A DNA stretch of 64,000 bases from Xiphias gladius. Taxonomy: Eukaryota > Chordata > Actinopteri > Istiophoriformes > Xiphiidae. Position 1 is the stretch's first letter. Each line of letters begins with the position of its first letter. Both the position numbers and the translations under genes were made by a program. The notes beneath the pieces were generated by a model. It searched no databases. It saw only the letters and a list, made by a program, of their open reading frames with translations, and was not told where the DNA came from. The DNA lies in NCBI RefSeq assembly GCF_016859285.1, contig NC_053404.1, positions 13,619,605 through 13,683,604 of the forward strand, in the 5' to 3' direction. This document shows positions 1 through 18,929 of this stretch, piece after piece.

Positions 1-2158
1 CCCTTACAACCGACTGGGTTGGGCAAGAACTTGTCTGTTGAAGAATGACCAAACTAGGATTGTTAGTTTTCTGTGGTGCCGTTACACCTGAGGCTGCTGC
101 TCCAGTTGGGTTGACCTGCAGCACCTGCATGGTCTGAAGAAGGGGAAGCATGGTTGCCTGTGGCTGGGGCACCAGGGCTGGCTGAGGGAGGGGCTGAGGC
201 TGTGGGATAAGGGCTGTTGGAGGATTCGGAAGCAATGATGCTGGTTGAAGTACAGCAGGCTGGGGCTGCGACACAACGGCATGGTGGGCCACCACAGCTG
301 GCTGAGGTATTATGGCTGATTGGGGGAGAACAGCACACTGAGGCTGGGGGGCTAGGACAGGCTGAGGCTGTGCCTGGTTTATGATTGCTGGCTGTAGCTG
401 GGGTGGTCTCTGAAAGTGCTGCGCTTGAATATGGGCTGTAATGGGTGTCTGTTGTACAGGGACATTTGGTTGCATCTGTATTTGAATGGGCTGAACAGAT
501 GGTTTGTTGCCCATTGGACACAGAGTCACCTGCTGGACAGCCTGGGCGGTGTTGCTGACCTCTGGGGTGGGGAGACTCTGACAGACTGGCTGTACCGTGT
601 TCCCTGCCATCTGGAGTGTTGTCCAGGTAGTCTGTGTGCTGCCTGCTGCCCCTGCCCTAAGAAGGGCTTGGCTGTTAGGGATAGCAGTGTAACTTACAGT
701 TCTGATGGCAGTGTCCTCAGTGACCCAAGAGCAAACCTCTGAGGCTGCTGCTCTGGTTACAGTTTGTGTAAATGTGGGGAGAGTGGAAGCAGGCAGAGCT
801 GAGCTTTCAGTGTGGAGTGGTGACGCTGAAGTAGCTGCTATTGTGAGGTTCTGGGCAGGGGGGGCAGGTTGAGGTTGCTGGGGCAGGGCTGTGGTGGCTG
901 CAGGGATCTGGAGGGTAATGTAAGACACAGAGGGTGGCAGGGTGGGGGCTGCAGCCGGTGTCTCGACCACACACTGCTCTACCACTCTCAGGCCTGGCGT
1001 TGATTGGGTGGGTGTGACGTTCGACCCAGGGAGAAGAGCAGGGCTGGAAGAAGAGGTATTGACTTGCAGCAGGGCTCCATTAACTCTTAACCTGCCACTA
1101 ACCTCAGATGGTGGCTGAAGAATTAATGTTTCTGAAGGCTGTTTCCCTGGGCTAGTCTCCTTCCCAGCTGGACACATCACATTGCCATTGGAATAGACGA
1201 TGATCCCCTTTGGGAATTGGTGAGTAGGGGTCACCTTTGCCACCTTGGCACAGCGCTGTTTGCCCTTCCAGTGAATAGTGGGATCTTCTAGTAGGTTAAT
1301 GTCATGGGCTTTGAGGAGCTCAATGTAGTGAGCACTCTCCTTCCTGAGCTCCTCCAACTGACGCCGCAGCCGACGGATCTCCTCCGCTGCATAGAGGCCA
1401 AGCAGGCATAATCAATCAATTATGTACTTTATCATCCTTTTATGATTTTCAAGCACACATACTGTATAATCAGACTTTCAACACTTCAAGCATAATTAAA
1501 CTATAAGAAAATCAAAAAGTATGCCTGAGGTTTACAATTGTTAAGCTTCACCTTGGACTTTATCTCCTCCCTCCAGCAGCATTATATCATTTTGTTTCTT
1601 CAGTTCAGTGATGTAGCGAAAAGCCTGGTCCAAGATCATGTTCTTACTCTACAGATAAGGGGGTGAAGATTTGATGTTAAAACAAGCCATGTAACAGTTA
1701 ACTGGCCTATACACAACATGTTGCTGATAAGGAGAAACAAAAGCATCAGCTTGTCTCTTACCTGTTTAAGTGCCTGGGAACAGGGCAGAAGATTACCAAT
1801 GCGGTTAATCCCAGCATTAATCTTCTCTTTTCTGTGTCTCTCAACTAATTAAAGAAGAGGATAAACTTTAATGGACAGTCACGTTTAAAATGTTCCCCAG
1901 TTATGGAAATACATCACCTAAACCTAGCTGCAAGGTTTGAACAGAAAGATGGACTAGAGATATTATTGTACCTGCATTGTGAGATTCTTTGTTTTTCTTC
2001 TTTCTGCAAAAAAATTAAATGAATTCACGTATTTATTACATGTTATTAGATCTGCCTTTACTGATAATTTGGGTTGAAACAACAATATAGAGTAGATATG
2101 GCAAAAATCCTTACTTGGGTTTACGACCAGGTGTCTGAGTTTCAGTCATCTCTGGCAT
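1..2158 (-). CDS. usf3: USF3, bHLH transcription factor (5' part, runs off the left edge)
   Basis: Reads on the minus strand as coding exons 2115-2158 (ATG at 2156-2158), 1972-2003, 1762-1844, 1552-1648 and 1-1386; all junctions are GT/AG and phases close. The start MPEMTETQTPGRKPK is followed by a lysine-rich stretch and a basic helix-loop-helix domain (about residues 20-75) with the basic-region signature ESHNAVERHRKEK, then a leucine-rich heptad segment (EEIRRLRRQLEELRKES). The last exon is open to position 1 and encodes a long glutamine/proline-rich tail. About 547 residues are visible. USF3 (KIAA2018) is usually over 2,000 residues with one giant last exon, so most of it lies outside the window. 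A non-coding exon containing 2115-2237 starts at an acceptor near 2237, and a likely first exon ends at donor 2794. Known role of the family: E-box-binding nuclear transcription regulator. Identity is by recognition of the N-terminus plus synteny. Confidence 0.93.
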
Positions 2159-2793
2159 CCTGACCTAACAGTTGCCTGTATAAGGTATCAGTCAAGACAT
2201 TTAACACCTGGACCTTAAATCCCTTCCGTGTCCGTCCTGCAATGAAAACATAAAGCATCCGGACCGGATGAAGTATGAATTATAAAAAAAGCATGATGAC
2301 ACCAGCCATTTGAATACCATCATGAAACATCACTTAGATGCAATTAGCCAGCAGCTATATTATCATATGATTTGATACAATAGTAGATGTGAGACAGTCA
2401 AAAGACCTTGTTAAGGTACAGAGCTTGTACTACTACAACTACTAGATGCTAATAAGATGGTGAAGATTGACCTATCTTTACAGCTAACCTAAACTCATTT
2501 ACCTGCATATTACAGCATAATTACAATGTTTAACGAATTGCAACAGTTCTGGTGTGACTTCTGGTTTACATTGTCGACGGTACGCGATGTTCAAATTTTT
2601 ATCCCGTCATCAGCAAGAACCAGCAAGAAACTAGCAATCTGAGCAATTACCTTTTCAGCTAGCTTTCTGTTAGCTAGCTGGCTAATAACTAGCTTTGCCT
2701 ACCGTTACCGACATAATTATTAAGCAAATTAATGACGCATTTTTTTTGTGTTCCTGCTGATAAAAAGCTGCTAATGGTGGGTAGTACACTAAC

Positions 2794-3010
2794 CTCTAAC
2801 CTCGGCATTCTGAAGACTGTTTGCCTCTGCGATAACTTTGAGTTTGGATGCTAACTGTTAGCTAGCAAAGCATTCCACTCAACTCATCTCTCAAAACAAT
2901 CTAGGTACACCTAACTTGGTGCGGACAGAGGAGGGCTTTGGGGAAGTGACAGCCAATAGCATTTCAGATGTGGAAGGTTTCAGCCAATCACGACGTGTAA
3001 AAGGGAATCA
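2794..3010 (-). promoter_or_regulatory. USF3 promoter and probable first non-coding exon
   Basis: Upstream of the coding start the minus strand has a good donor (GAG|GTTAGT) whose exon would end at 2794, pairing with the acceptor at 2237. Two CCAAT boxes occur 31 bases apart (2953-2957 and 2984-2988, on the plus strand, so inverted relative to USF3), a typical TATA-less arrangement. A GTTAGCTAGC motif lies at 2857-2866. The start site itself cannot be fixed from sequence. Confidence 0.5.
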
Positions 3011-3171
3011 AGGGATGAGTTTACAACGAACGCACCCAGACATCTTTCTATGCAGTAAATGTTTTTAAATGGTTTTTTCAACCATATTTCTCTGTCTGTA
3101 ACATATAATTCGCTATGTACATGGAAAAGAATTAGACAATTAGACACTAATTTACTGCAAATAGTAATTCC

Positions 3172-3177
3172 TTTATT
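3172..3177 (-). terminator. Poly(A) signal of NAA50
   Basis: AATAAA on the minus strand, about 1.28 kb beyond the NAA50 stop codon, with no other gene between. It implies a long 3' UTR (about 3150-4459) ending roughly 160 bases before the USF3 promoter. Confidence 0.55.
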
Positions 3178-4459
3178 TAGACGTTAAAAAGTCTTACAAT
3201 ATAGAGCTCCAGAAAAGATAAAATTCTTCAAAGAAAGGAAAAACATGCTTATACTACAGTGGAGAGGACACAACTCTCCTTGCATGCAGAGGGGTCAGAG
3301 CTTCCTCTGGGTAATACACCTTTTAAGAGACCATACCAAAACTTCCAAACTATCGTCTTAAAAAACCTATTGAAGGTGTGTGTAACAACAGAAATTGACT
3401 GAGGAAAGAAGTTTGAGAAGATCATTTCTGCAAGGTGGCTACATAAGGTGCCAAATGTGTTAAAGGTAAGATGTCTCAAAACACTTCCATGTGTTTGGAG
3501 ATGCACATCCTCACACACCTTCATTATACCACTGAAAATAATGCCCAAATCCAATCCCAAACAGCCAATCTGTTGTTATCAGACACCCCTCAAAACACAT
3601 TGTAGAGTACCTTTCTCAGAAACACATTCAATACAATGATATTTTGTTTTTTTCTCTCATTCCTTAAATGTTTTCACTTTTAGTAGTAAACCCAGGAGAA
3701 CCTCTGAACCATTTGCCTTCTTGATGTAAAAAATAAAAACAAACATTTGAAGGGGAATTATATTAACAGGCTGGAACATGAAGTTATTCAGAAATTATAT
3801 GTGGTGACCACGTCTTCCCACCACCTCAAAACCGTTCAGCCTTCGTTGCGCCCGCACTGAGGGGATACATTTCTGCTTTTCCCCTCTGGACATGACATAT
3901 CAACAAACAGATCAGACTCATTTCCCATGAATCCCAGGGTTCAGGTGGTGAGGGGAAAGAGCTGTGACTGTTCCATGCAACAACTCAAAGCATCACTCCA
4001 AGCTGACCAGCTGGGATTTTGTGTGTCAGTGATGGTCTTTCCAAACACTTTTACCACTTCAAACCAACTGTTTTCTTTTGCTCAACTGTATAGATATGTC
4101 CCCATTAGCTTCAATAACCGCATAAAAACAACTCAAACACAAACAGTATGATTTGCAAACACCACACCCTCTCCTTCCGCCAAGTCTAAAACTGTCTGAA
4201 GTTGGCAACCTTGTCAATAGGAGCACTTGTGGATACTGAGCTTTTTTGTCATTTTCAATTATCTGTATGAGGAAAGGGGAGCAATAAAATATGCAAAACT
4301 CGACTTTGCAAAGTAAATGCAGCAATTTTTGTAATTTAAATTTGTTTTCTCTTTTTAGCGTCCTTTGAAGAAAGTGTTGAATGTGTCGACCCTGGGGCAT
4401 TTGTCACAGTTCTGTTTCTGTGGAGATGGGCACATCTGTGCTCTTTCCATGATGTACCC

Positions 4460-7396
4460 CTATTCTGCCTTCTGAAGCTCTCCAGTGGGGGCTGCACATG
4501 GGCTGCGCAGGCTCTTCTGCAACACATGGGCATCTGCAGGTTCTATCCTCTTGTAGTAATTCTTTTTTGTTTCGATGATCTCAAAGCCAAACTTCTGGTA
4601 AAAGTCAATGGCTGACTCATTGCTGATCTGCACATGACTGCGGTGAGGAAAAAAAGAAGTTTAGTAATTGGTAGAACATTAGACCTGGTCAAAAAGTAGA
4701 AATTAACAACAGAATATATTGATTTATGTTTACACTAGGGCTGAAAGAATCAATTTGATCAGTATCAGTAAAAATGATCTAATTAACCTGCCCTGAAAAT
4801 ACTGTGCGTTTTAACTGCAGCTGTAGTTTACTTAATACAAAAATCAATAAAATCTCAAACTTTCTGCAATTAAACACTCACAGGTAAATGTTGTCAAAAG
4901 TGCCATCCTTCTCACAGATGTTTAGCACATGATTCAGCATCTTTGTACCTGAAAAAGAGACAAATGCAAAGTTGGGGAAAAAAAGACAAGATCACAAAGT
5001 GCACTACAGTGTATTCTAAAGTTTCGGAGCTCCTTACCAATTCCAAGTCTACGGTAGGGTGCTAGACAGCCAAGTGTCATGATGTACAGTCTCTTCTGGT
5101 TCTGAGAGTGGTCCACTCTGCAGCACACAGCACCCACTGCAATATCATTGAAGTATGCTGCAAGACAAAGAAGTGGTAACACTGAAACACCACCAACAGA
5201 CAGGGAACCGTAATGCCTTATAACCTAAAAAGTAATGAAATCTGGACTGCATAGTGCAAGGAGATTTGAGGATTTGTTGAAAGTGAAAAAATCTGCCTTA
5301 CTGTATGAGTAACCCTGACAATATTGTGAAAGAGGTGAACATTTTTAACAGTATTGACTTGGCCTCCTCATACTGTATTCTTTCATGACATAATAGGAAA
5401 TAATAATAGGACACATAATGATCAGTGGACCAATGTGTGCATAATGCCTTTTTCAGCACAATATGCGGAAACCAAGCAGTTATGTAAGAATACTTTTCAT
5501 TCATGTGGTTGTTAAATCCTCTACATTGCACCAAGGATTGAATCCTGTCAGTGTATTTTTGCACCTCCTCTACTCCATTTCTTTTGCTAATATCCACTCT
5601 CATCATAAAAAGCATATTTTTCTATATGCAATCTTACAAAAGGTTGTGAGCCACATAAGTGATGTCTCTTACCTAGTTTTGCAAGCTCTCCCACTTCCAG
5701 TACATCTTTGTAAAACTTGTCGTTGTAGCTGACAGGGAAGATGACCTGGTTCAGGCGTTTCAGCTGCTTAATGTTGTGGGGTGTAACATCCCCCAGCTCG
5801 ATCCGGCTACTGGAACAAGAGCAAAACGGTCAAATAGCTGACAGTGGCTACACCATTATGTTCAGAAGTCTTTGATTCAAAATGCACTAAAGAGTAACTG
5901 TAAAGAAGTGAAAATGACAATAGGATGGCACAGTGACTTGATAAATTCAAGATCTAGCACTGCTGAGTACTTGAAATCTTTTTTTCCCAACCCACCCACT
6001 TGATACAATTGCTTTATTTTAATAGAGATTAATTGTAGAGAGCCAATTAACCAACACCAAATCAACTATTTTGATAACTGATTAATCTCAAGGCCATTTT
6101 TCATGCTAAACTGTTGAAAATTTCTGAGTTGCAGCTTCTTAATTGTGAGGATTTGACACATTTCTTTGTCTTTTGTGATAGCAAACCGAAAATGTTTGGG
6201 CTTTAGGAAACTGTGATGGGTATCTTTCACCATTTTCAATTAGTTACAAAAATGATTGGAAGATTAACTGATTATTAAAATTATGATTAGTGGTATCCGC
6301 AATTACTCCCCTAAATATGATCAAATTACAGGCAATCCAGAGTCGGTGGAGGCTCTGCTTTTGCCCCAGAGATGGCATCCTACAACAGTGGGATGTCATG
6401 TAGTATTTCCCAGTGCCAGACACATTCTACCTCTGATCGGATTTTCTAAACAACAAGCAAACCTAAAGCTAATGATTGAATTCTTGAATTTTATTGACTA
6501 ATAAAATGGATACTGCACTAGTTAAAATCATGAGTTACATTTTCTACTGTAAAGAACTTTGATTTGTGCCTTAGTAAGTGACCCAAACACAACAGTCCCT
6601 TTTGCCTGGTTGAGAGGTTCATTGTGGTATTTTTAGGACGAATACGCATCCAAAAACAGCTGTTGGTCACGTGTGTTGTTCATTAGGATGTACAGCGCCA
6701 GCATCCCTCCACGCTTCAGACGGTTAAGTCTGTAAAATCCTACCTGAATAACTAGTACAGTACAGCGTTTATCGTCCTTATGTCATTAGAGAATCGAGAC
6801 TTTAGCTAAAAATGTGTTGGTCAAGACGTGGAGCATTACTCCTAGTGCGTTACGTTGACAGATCCAGTTACACTGAGCAAGATGCCACAAACTCCTAAAT
6901 TGATGTCGGGTTTAAACGTCAACACAACTGACACAAACTTCACCAACATACGGTGACTGTTCAGCGACTTGTCTAATAACTTAGTTAATTGATCTGGCTG
7001 CGTTCCCTTAGCTGAAGTTTAGCCGGGCAGCTGTCGACTTTAACGAGAACACACAAATTATCTGAGATCCAGGGTTTGTCTATTTAGCTTAGCTAAACTG
7101 GGTTTACTGACTCAGCTTCCCAGTAGCAGCTAGCCAGTTAGCTTTGCTTGGTCGCGACCTAAACGAACCAATTAGCGGCTTAATTTAACGAGAACATCCA
7201 TGACAGAACCGCTACGGTAACGGTGCTGTCGTTTGTATTTTTTGTCCTACACCTTAAATAAAAGCAGCTTAGCAAGCTAGCTAGCTAGGCTCCCCGTCAC
7301 CTCCCCGCCTCCTCTTGTAGAAAAAAAAGACATGAAAAACTTTACTCGTGCTAAGCTACTTATTCGTGACTCAAACGCGTACACTCACCCTTTCAT
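4460..7396 (-). CDS. naa50: NAA50, N-alpha-acetyltransferase 50 (complete)
   Basis: Five coding exons on the minus strand: 7389-7396, 5673-5809, 5038-5157, 4882-4948 and 4460-4637. All splice sites are GT/AG and the sum is 510 nt, giving 169 residues plus stop, the same length as the human protein. It is a single GNAT fold: acetyl-CoA-binding loop RRLGIG (R84-G89), the conserved LYIMTLG strand just before it, and H112 in the YLHVQ segment, which family knowledge identifies as a catalytic residue. The tiny first coding exon holds only ATG AAA GG, so the first three residues are split from the rest. The last about 20 residues diverge from the mammalian tail. Role in the family: acetylates protein N-termini starting with Met, works with the NatA complex in the cytosol and is needed for sister-chromatid cohesion. 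The gene is head-to-head with ATP6V1A. Confidence 0.97.
6030..6295. repeat. Dispersed repeat of the ATTAATC / TGATTATTAAAAT family
   Basis: Contains GATAACTGATTAATC, CTAAACTGTTGAAAATTTC, a TTTGGGCTTTAGGAAACTG core and an AGATTAACTGATTATTAAAA end. Related fragments recur at 4733-4860, 15333-15400, 33268-33500, 36545-36660, 37872-38110, 56780-57010 and 57325-57400, the last ones sharing TTCAATTT(C)CAATGATATAAA or GTGATATAAAACAG blocks. Non-coding; I cannot assign a formal family name. Confidence 0.55.
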
Positions 7397-7640
7397 TGTA
7401 AACAGATATTATCCCTTATTTTCGATTAGCCTGAAGTTTACCGTTGTTTGGGGTAAAAAGGAAGAATTTTGACAGAGTTAGGGTCAGGGATGCCTCCCGT
7501 TTTACCCTCCACATGTAGCTCGTTACGATGGTTGTAGTTAGCTTAGCCGCAGCACTCCTTCCACGACTGTGTGGAGACTGTCAACCCTGACCCCCGCATG
7601 CGCACAAGCACTGCTGCGTCTTTTCAAACTTTTTGACCTG
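7397..7640 (-). promoter_or_regulatory. NAA50 5' UTR and promoter region
   Basis: Sequence directly upstream of the NAA50 start becomes locally richer in C, G and CpG up to about 7620, after which it turns AT-rich. No TATA box is evident. Motifs of the form AGCTAGCTAG at 7275-7287 and CAGCTAGCCAGTTAGC around 7127-7142 lie just inside intron 1. Start site not determinable. Confidence 0.4.
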
Positions 7641-8985
7641 GATTTAGTCTTTCAGGGCCACAGAGTAATTTTATTTTTAAGTGGTTCAAATATCTGACAA
7701 ATTTGCTATTAATCAAATTATATAGACCCAAATGATATGTAGTAAACCTGGAGCTTTTGGGGTCCCGGTTGGTCTGGGGCCTCTAGGCAGTTGCCTGCGT
7801 TGCCCAGGTGGTATTCCATCTTTGGGTTAGTTATGTTTAGTTACATTACAGATCCTTATAAAATAATAATAAAAGATCTCCCAATCATAGTGAACGAGGC
7901 AGGATTTTTTCAAAACCTGAGAGTAAGCGCAGCCTGTGAGTCCCTACTCAGGGTACATACATTCCTTAAAGAATGTATGTGGTAGGTATGTATGTATGTT
8001 ACAACTACTACTTTCATTTTTGAAAAAATCTATGTTGCTTTGCGATATGTTTTATGCCTGAAAATAAAAGGCGAATGCTTTTTGATACCCCGTCACACAA
8101 ACAAAATTAAAAAACATAAACCAAGCCTTTCATAAATATCTAGAGGCCACTTTAAAGAGCTATCAGTAAATGAAATTCTTGGATATAGAACATTTATTTC
8201 GGTTAACGTCGACATTTAGATTATATTTTAAGAGAGAGACACTTATATGGAGTAAATATTTAATAACAGCAATTTGTGATATTACCCCCATTTGGCTCAA
8301 ACGTTGCTGCAAAGATATTGACCACATGACAGACAACATGGCCTAGATGATCCTTTACTTTGTCAGACAGTAATTTCAGTACAGCCCGCCAGCAGCACCA
8401 CATTAACCTGGGGTAAAAAATTAGGTGCTTGCCCCTGCTCTATATGTAGCCACACTGAGTTGATGAAATGCAAAATACTTTAGAAATATAATATGAATGG
8501 AAATATGAAAAATATTAAAGGCTATTTTCTATAGGACGAGGCGTGACGAATAGGTAAAAATGCCACCTGCATATGCTGCGACTCGGCATATAATAATCAT
8601 ATAGTGGAACGTACAATTTCTACAAATTCATAGTCACAAACATTTGCAGAGCTATTAATATGGTCTGACATGGTCCTGGGTGAAGTTTTTTATTTTTTAT
8701 TTTCTATCTCCTGGCTGTCATCGTCATTCTTTTACTAACTTTCCTATAATTTCTTACAATAGAACAACCTTTGTAGTTTTGTAGATTTTAGATTAGAGTT
8801 ATAATAAAGCTTTCAAGAAGAGAGCAATATGGGACGTGAACGTTCAAACTAATTAAAAATATGCATCGAAAGACCACAAAACGCATTTTGGTCCAGTACT
8901 TCAGTGGCCTTTCCTCTGTTGGCACATTATTAAGGCTTGCTGCAGACGAATACTGGTCTAGAGCGATCTATCACCAATGTTCATC
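7640..8985. other. NAA50-ATP6V1A intergenic sequence, no gene seen
   Basis: AT-rich sequence between two divergent promoters. Open frames here are short and show no recognisable protein. It holds a 10-bp inverted repeat (7955-7964 with 7971-7980, ACATACATTC arms) followed by a short TATG run, and nothing else I can name. Confidence 0.5.
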
Positions 8986-9167
8986 ACCAGAAGATCTTTG
9001 CGGTAATCCCGGGGCGGATCCAAAATGGCGGCAGTTGCAGGGCCCCAGCAGTAAAACCGAGCGGCGAGTGAATGAAGTCAGCTGATCTCGGTCTGCTGTC
9101 ACGCATCGCAGCACCCATCGTTTCTCTCTCGAGGCAAGACCGTAGACCACCACTTTACAATCATACG
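8985..9167 (+). promoter_or_regulatory. ATP6V1A promoter and non-coding exon 1
   Basis: A CpG-bearing island with AAAATGGCGGC at 9022-9032, the YY1-type motif often found at housekeeping start sites. A strong donor (ACG|GTAAGT) follows at 9168, pairing with the acceptor at 11411 that precedes the coding start. Exon 1 is therefore non-coding and ends at 9167; its 5' end is estimated, not seen. Confidence 0.55.
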
Positions 9168-11433
9168 GTAAGTACTATATTTTTGTTCAGCTGTGTTCCG
9201 GTATCTCGATATTATAAACTGAGGTTTGCTTTGTTATGTGTTGATAATGAAATCATTTAATTATCCCGTTGCGCCAGAACGCTACAGCCAGCAATATTCA
9301 GGCCGGGGGACCAGTCTTGCTATCGTTTTCATAATACCGAATAACCTACGGAGCTAGCTAAAGTTTTTACTGTTAAGTGCGACTGAGTTGAAATTACAGA
9401 CATGTTTATTTATGATTTATGGGATTCTCGACTCTCCTTGATGTGTCAGGAGCGCTAGCTGAGGCACAGTTTCGAGGAAAGCTGTCAAACAGACGACCCT
9501 GCATTGAGATCATTTTCCAAGCAGTGGCACAGAGCCCTGCTCATCATATACTATATACGGGGTACCAAGTCATACCTAGGTCATTGAATCTCTACGACTA
9601 GAATGTATTTTTGTATTAAAAACGGTACAATTAAGACGAGTTTCATGCGATCAACTACTCGTATTCAAGGAATCTGCAATTGACGTCAGTGTGTCAGGAT
9701 GTTTTGCGTCGTCATCTCACTTACATGCGAAATTTCTGAGACTATTGCTGCACAGACATCAAGTATCTACATGTACATTCCTCTTCTTAGTGTTAACCCC
9801 ACTGTCTTTTTGCCCAAATATGAAATTATGATCGTAAAGGAAGACAAATCCTGTCTTCAATCCTAAATTGCAGATAATACACCTACAGCCCACTTGTCTT
9901 TGCCAGATTACCAATCTATATTGCCCTTCTTTCAATTTGAATTTTACATTGGATGACAGCGTAAGATCATACGAACCTTTTTCCTTACTATCCTATATCA
10001 CAAATTAGCAAGCAAAGCAGTTAAGGTCAATAGTAATAATTAAGGACAGAGTTATTTTTAGTAAGCCCCATGCCCATTTTCTGTGGAGGATGGTAGTCAG
10101 GGGGGAGAATTTCTCCAGTGTTTCCACAGAGAGTCAGAATTTGTACTTCCCAGTTTTGCACCATGCTAGTTTTCCACTTCCTTAAAGAGAGTCACACAGT
10201 GAGGCCAGCTAGTCATGTGCCAGGACCATATGATCACATCATATGTCTGTTTTCTTTGTCCATAATTAATTTTATCTGGATGTAAGGATAAGTGTTGTAT
10301 TGTTCTAGCCAGAATTATTACATGAAAATTTGCCCTTTACTGCATAAAAAAAAACAAAGAAACAAACAAAAAAAAGATATTGCAATATTCCTTTCACAAA
10401 AGGCTTTAGAAAAGGTGTGTATGTAATTCTAGTTCTATTTGTGGGGTATCAAGCAGGTAGGAGAGTTCTCTGTGATCCTAAATAAATCAATCATTAGAAC
10501 AATAGGCCTTATCTTCCCCCTATATGCTGCTCTTTGGAGGCTCTTTAAAAAACAAAAGGTACACATTGATACCTTAATTGTTCAAGCATATCGGTAAATA
10601 TTCAAGGTGTACTCATTTTGTTGTTGAGTTGAAAGACACATAATTACAAATCGAAAGCAAGTTTTTAAAAAAAATGTATGTTCCAGAGGAACAGAGGGGA
10701 AGCCTTTTTTAGGTGCAATTCATGTAATTACTGCATTGACCTGTTGGTGGAGCTGCCGTATTCCTGCACAGATGGGTTACGCAGCCTAGCGTAAACATGA
10801 AGGTCTGTACATCAGTGGGAAGGACAAGAAAAGGGCATAGATGTCGTGTATGTATGATATGATTTTCAGATAGAGACTGAGAAATTAGGGAAGCAAAAAC
10901 TGAGTAATATGAATGTGTTGGCTTGATCTCCTGTGGCTGATGCATACAGTGTTATTGCAGATAAGACTGCACTCTAATGTTTTAACAGCGTCTGCTCTCT
11001 CTGGTGATGGGTTTATGTCACGATTGATGACAGCTTGGGTTTGTGTTCGGCATTAAATGTGACAGAAAAATATGAATAACGAGAGAAAAATTAGAATCCT
11101 GAATGCAAAGATGCACCCATGGGAGAGTTGTACAGTTGTACAGTTGGAGACAGCACGCTGTGTTTGTATACATGTATTGTCTGTGCATATGTGCATTAAT
11201 GATTTTTCAATAATATATTTCACTTCAAATCAATTTTTAGATATTTTTTCCTTATAATAGTCAGAAAATCAACACTGTTTTTGAAAGTGACCGTAGCAGG
11301 GGAGCGGGTGGCCTCTCCCGCAATCCTCTGGTTAATTTTCTCCTTCCCATTAGTTTTCTGTGGCTTAATGTCACTCTCACATTATTCTTCTCCTCTCTGC
11401 TCTATTCACAGTTAGACTAATAAACCCGAGAAG

Positions 11434-18272
<6,839 letters not shown>

Positions 18273-18537
18273 GCTCCCGGCTCTCACAACCTTTCCAGTT
18301 TTTATTTCTGACCCTTCCACTGTAGAATCACATTCCACCTCCTCGTATTCCCAAATCCTGTGTGCTCCCCTGTGCTCCTTTTGTTGGTGTGTTTTTTTTT
18401 TTTTTTTTTTTTTGTTTTTTTTTGGCGCGTGTGTGTGCGCAATTTCATGTGGAGGGAAAAGACAAAGATGTACTGTATTCATTATTATTTGTTGTTGCCT
18501 CATATAGGCTTGCTCTGGATCCTCCGCATTGGCGTTG

Positions 18538-18570
<33 letters not shown>

Positions 18571-18903
18571 CTGTGTGTGGATTTAGTGTGTGTATGAAGG
18601 ACGGATCTCTTCACCCTGTTTCTTCCTTTCTCTGTTTACATGATTTCTGTGTGTGTAGCCGTGTTGTTCAGTTGATGTATTGTAATTCATTGACCATCTG
18701 TACAGAAGAGTATTGAATATAAATTTAATAAGATCAGTCTATTTATTGCCAGCATTTTGACGTGAAGCCTTTGTTGTTCTTTCTTTTTCTTTTTATGGTT
18801 GTGTTTCATGATGTGCTGTGCTGTGTACTTTGCTGTGTGAATGTATAAGAGTTGGATTCTGTCGCTTTGCTATCCAATACTTTCATCATGTTACTCCCAA
18901 AGA

Positions 18904-18909
18904 AATAAA
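18904..18909 (+). terminator. Poly(A) signal of ATP6V1A
   Basis: AATAAA about 630 bases after the stop codon. The 3' UTR between contains a T-rich run (18393-18423) and a GT microsatellite (18542-18570). Another AATAAA near 19065 is a possible alternative. Confidence 0.5.
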
Positions 18910-18929
18910 ACACGGGGAAAAAGAATAGT

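Noticed and set aside
63-742. Open frames MSNGQQT..., MPLCRSP... and the plus-strand 416-742 frame
   Set aside because: All overlap the USF3 giant exon in other frames; the minus frame with codons continuing from the bHLH exons is open across the whole interval and has the expected Q/P-rich composition.
7955-7980. Inverted repeat with ACATACATTC arms
   Set aside because: Only 10 bp and AT-rich, beside a TATG run; likely microsatellite-derived.
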